From the NCBI GenBank assembly GCA_023333565.1, contig JAJKFH010000374.1, forward strand, positions 1,798,001 through 1,862,000: DNA of 64,000 nt. Direction: 5' to 3'. Made by a program: the position numbers and the translations under genes. The notes under the pieces were generated by a model, which was not told the origin of the DNA, searched no databases, and worked only from the letters and a program-made list of their open reading frames with translations. Source of the stretch: Puffinus mauretanicus. Lineage: Eukaryota > Chordata > Aves > Procellariiformes > Procellariidae. Shown here one piece after another: positions 61,091 through 64,000 of the stretch (position 1 is the stretch's first letter; the number at the start of each line of letters is the position of its first letter).

Positions 61091-64000
61091 GAAAAGCACA
61101 GAATGGCTCATAAAGAGTTTGTTACTTTTCTCCGTGAAACTCTCCAACCCCTTCCTCTGTGTAATCTCAGTACTTTGGATTTTGAGGTTTGGTGACTTTT
61201 TTGCTTTTAAATAAGAAAAGCATATGAAGGGATGAGATCTATTATAGGGAAATGTCTTTAAAAAAAAACAGATGGCTTGACTTCATAAAAATATGTATTT
61301 GTATCACATGGCATGTTGTATTGCTTCCCTGCTGGATCTGGTTCCATGGGATTTTCTTATTGGCCACAGAGTTGGGCAAGTTTGTTTCTAATCAGGTTTG
61401 ATGTTTCTGGGAAGATCTTTGGAGTCATCAGTTAGGAGCCTGGTGGAAGGTAACACCACCTGTATTAGACATGTCGCCTTAAAAATAAAGTGGTGACTTT
61501 AGGATCAAGAAAACTGTAAGAGATTCAGTTCATATATACTAGAGGATTAACAGTCTCTGGCTACCTATATGGAGAAACAAGGGCATTGGGGTACTAGAAA
61601 TCATATGGCTTAACAGGACAAGAGTTTGATTGGACTGTGGAGCTTTTACGCCCTACGTATCTTATCACGTCCATCAACAAGTTGATATTGCTTAAGGGCC
61701 AAGCAAAACACTAGCATATGTCCCTTTGCAGATGCTCTTTGGCCCGTGTCTAATGAACTGCTGGCCTTTGTCTAGCTTCCAGCATGAAGCTGCCCATCTC
61801 ATCAAAGCCAACAATGTTCGCATTGCCTGGCAGCATAGCTGAAAGTCTGCAGAGGCCAAGGGCTGAATGGGGTACAAGAGGTGAACTATTCTCACAGCTG
61901 AAATATACACTATTGAGGAGTGAGTCAGGAACCTCGCCTTACCCCGGCACCTTCTCTTCAGAAATGGCTCTCCTTCTAGACTTTCAATTTATCACTCTTC
62001 TGTTTTTGAAGGAGACCTAATTGTAGATTTACCCAATATTCCCCTAGCTTCTGGCCCTGTAGAGTTTGATATCAAGTTACTGCCCTGCAAGATAATTCCT
62101 GCCTCCAGTGGATTGGCCAAAAGTTCTACCATGCATAGCACACATTCACGTACTGCTCGTGCTTCACACTATTTCCTCACCCCATGTCCCATCCTTAAAA
62201 GCAGCAGAATATCCTTCCAGCTAGTGAGGATCCTGAGGAGAACATTCTTCATTCATCTCTGGTTTTGGGGCCTCCAGATGATGCAGGCCTCAAAGACGGT
62301 GGCGACTCAGAGTAACACGAGGATAACCCAAACATCTGGCTAATTTTTAAAGAAAGAGATATGGCCCACCCTTCTTTCCAGTTCATGGAGCTCTTGCATT
62401 TTGTCTAGCTCCTCTACAGAGAAGTTTCTGGCTGTATGTTCCTCCATGGATCTCTCCATGAGCTGGTCTTGACACTGACCAAAAAGTCCCTTTGTCACCC
62501 CGGATAAAGGAATATTCCCTAACCATCTCCCACACCTAGGCAGTATTAATTCCTCTCTCTTCAATATCTTGGGACACTGATAGGCAGCTGACGTTCAGTG
62601 GTACCATCTGCTCTCCTGTCCACCCACCGAACTTCACATATGACCTTCTTTACCATTTGCTGCCCAATACCTGTTTTCTGTGAGTCCTCTCTTTTTGAGG
62701 AAGATTGACTTCTAGCTTGAAAGCTTCTGCTTCTTGTGCCCATAGCTTATAAACAGGCTGGCACCACTGCTGGGGATGATCTTCAGCTTTCCTTCAACCT
62801 TTTAGAGCCTTCCCATAAACAAGGACAAAGCCTTTCTGATCCTGCTGTGTCTCTTCTCCCCCTCTTCAACAAAGGATGAGAATTAAACCTACATCTGCTA
62901 AACTGACCAGCCGCACATGTCAAAAAAATAAATGCCCTGATCCTTGGCAGGTAATGAAGAAATAGATAATGATGCAAATAATTCTCCCGTGGCTGTTGCT
63001 GGGAGTTTGTTTGCATCCATCTATCTCCAGCTTGTCATGTTGCCATTAGTGCTGCTCATAATACAGATGTTAACAAGGGCAAAAGGGCGATCTGTGGGTC
63101 TCCTGTAGTCACCTGCGCTGCTGTCAGCCTGCAAGTTAGCTGTCAGATGGAGTTTACTCCAGGGATAGTGACCAGTCTTACATACAGACAGAGGGAGGGC
63201 TGCGGAAGAAAAGTGTGAGGACACAAGCTCAAGGAAGCAAGTGAGAATTTACCATGCCTGGACTAAGGTGTTTGTGTTTTCTTTTGCACTTGCCTGTCAT
63301 GTATTTGCTTCAGTGTGGGGCTCAGACTCCAGCCCAGCTAAATGGTGCTGAGCCAGACTTCATACGGCAGCTTGGGATGGGGGATGGTGCTGTCTAAACC
63401 CCAGGATGATTTTGCAAGGGTTGGCTTTTCCTGTCTGCTTTGCCCAGGTAGTCTGCCGAAGCTCAGTCCAGCTTAGACCCCTCTCCACAACAGGGAGCAC
63501 TATGGATGTGTTGTCATCTCCTGGATGTGAACCACACATCAATCTCTCTTTTCCTTGGCTTTTCAATGTGTATGGTGTCCGTCTTGCAGCCCTGTGTTAT
63601 CTGGACACCTGGGACATGGCTCCTTTCATCAGAAGGGTTGACTCTCTCTATCTCAAAATAACCCATTATAAAGTCTCTCATTTGGAGCTGGAACTGAAAA
63701 AAGGACAATTGAGACACAGCCTAGAATTTCCCAAAAGTGTTTGCATCCTGGCTTTTTGTTCAACAAGCTAAAAAGGAAGCCCAGTTTTTTGTTTTCAATG
63801 CATTATGCTGTAGTCAGTTTTATTTTTGTCTCACCTCTGTCAACAAAACCTAGTACAAGTGATCCCAGTTGCCTGCTGGAAATGACAGGAAGGGAAAGGG
63901 GTGTGGGAACATACAGCGGTATGGACATAATGGAGCAGAGAACGGTGCCGAGTGAGAAATTTCACCTTTCACTGTGGGGAGAGGGGAGGAGGGGAACGCT
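61091..64000. other. Intergenic, no gene seen
   Basis: Short chance frames on both strands, no recognised repeat or RNA gene. Confidence 0.5.

Overview
The window looks like vertebrate, most likely bird, non-coding DNA. I found no convincing protein-coding gene of the host in 64 kb. Open frames are short, scattered over both strands and unlike proteins I recognise. The bird assignment rests on a 488-bp solo LTR at 43499-43986. It has the ends and internal landmarks of an ERVL-type LTR family that I know as abundant in Neoaves. Old CR1-like 3' ends and amniote MIR-like SINEs fit this. A non-galliform neoavian bird is the best guess, but this is recognition from memory, not a search.

Layout: 1-43498 is intergenic sequence with MIR-like SINEs (about 8130-8300, 13040-13300, 21880-22075, 31915-32065), two CR1-like fragments (about 18015-18125 and 19120-19265), simple repeats, and several AT-rich, homeodomain-core-rich blocks that read like conserved non-coding elements. 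One possible small exon with an in-frame stop lies at 34443-34579. The ERVL solo LTR at 43499-43986 has a 5-bp target duplication. From 52207 to the end the sequence is again intergenic, with strong enhancer-like blocks at 55181-55450 and 60450-61090.

The notable object is a 1736-bp insertion on the minus strand at 50465-52200. It is flanked by a 6-bp target duplication (GCTTAT) and by two 244-bp LTRs that differ at 4 positions. Inside, in element order, are: a primer binding site for initiator methionine tRNA; a 31-nt segment matching 26 of 31 nt of the sense strand of that tRNA around its anticodon arm; a splice donor; a broken gag matrix start; a polypurine tract; a second polypurine tract; a different 362-bp LTR-like segment; a second primer binding site of lysine-tRNA type; a second splice donor; a second broken gag start with a myristoylation signal; a repeat array built from LTR sequence; and a third polypurine tract abutting the 3' LTR. 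It is a non-autonomous, chimeric, betaretrovirus-like (ERVK-type) element carrying two retroviral leaders in tandem, and it appears to have inserted as one unit. The initiator-tRNA anticodon-arm copy next to the matching primer site is the most interesting signal in the window.

Limits: conserved-element calls are inferred from composition and motif texture, since no alignment could be run. Repeat family names are recognition from memory.
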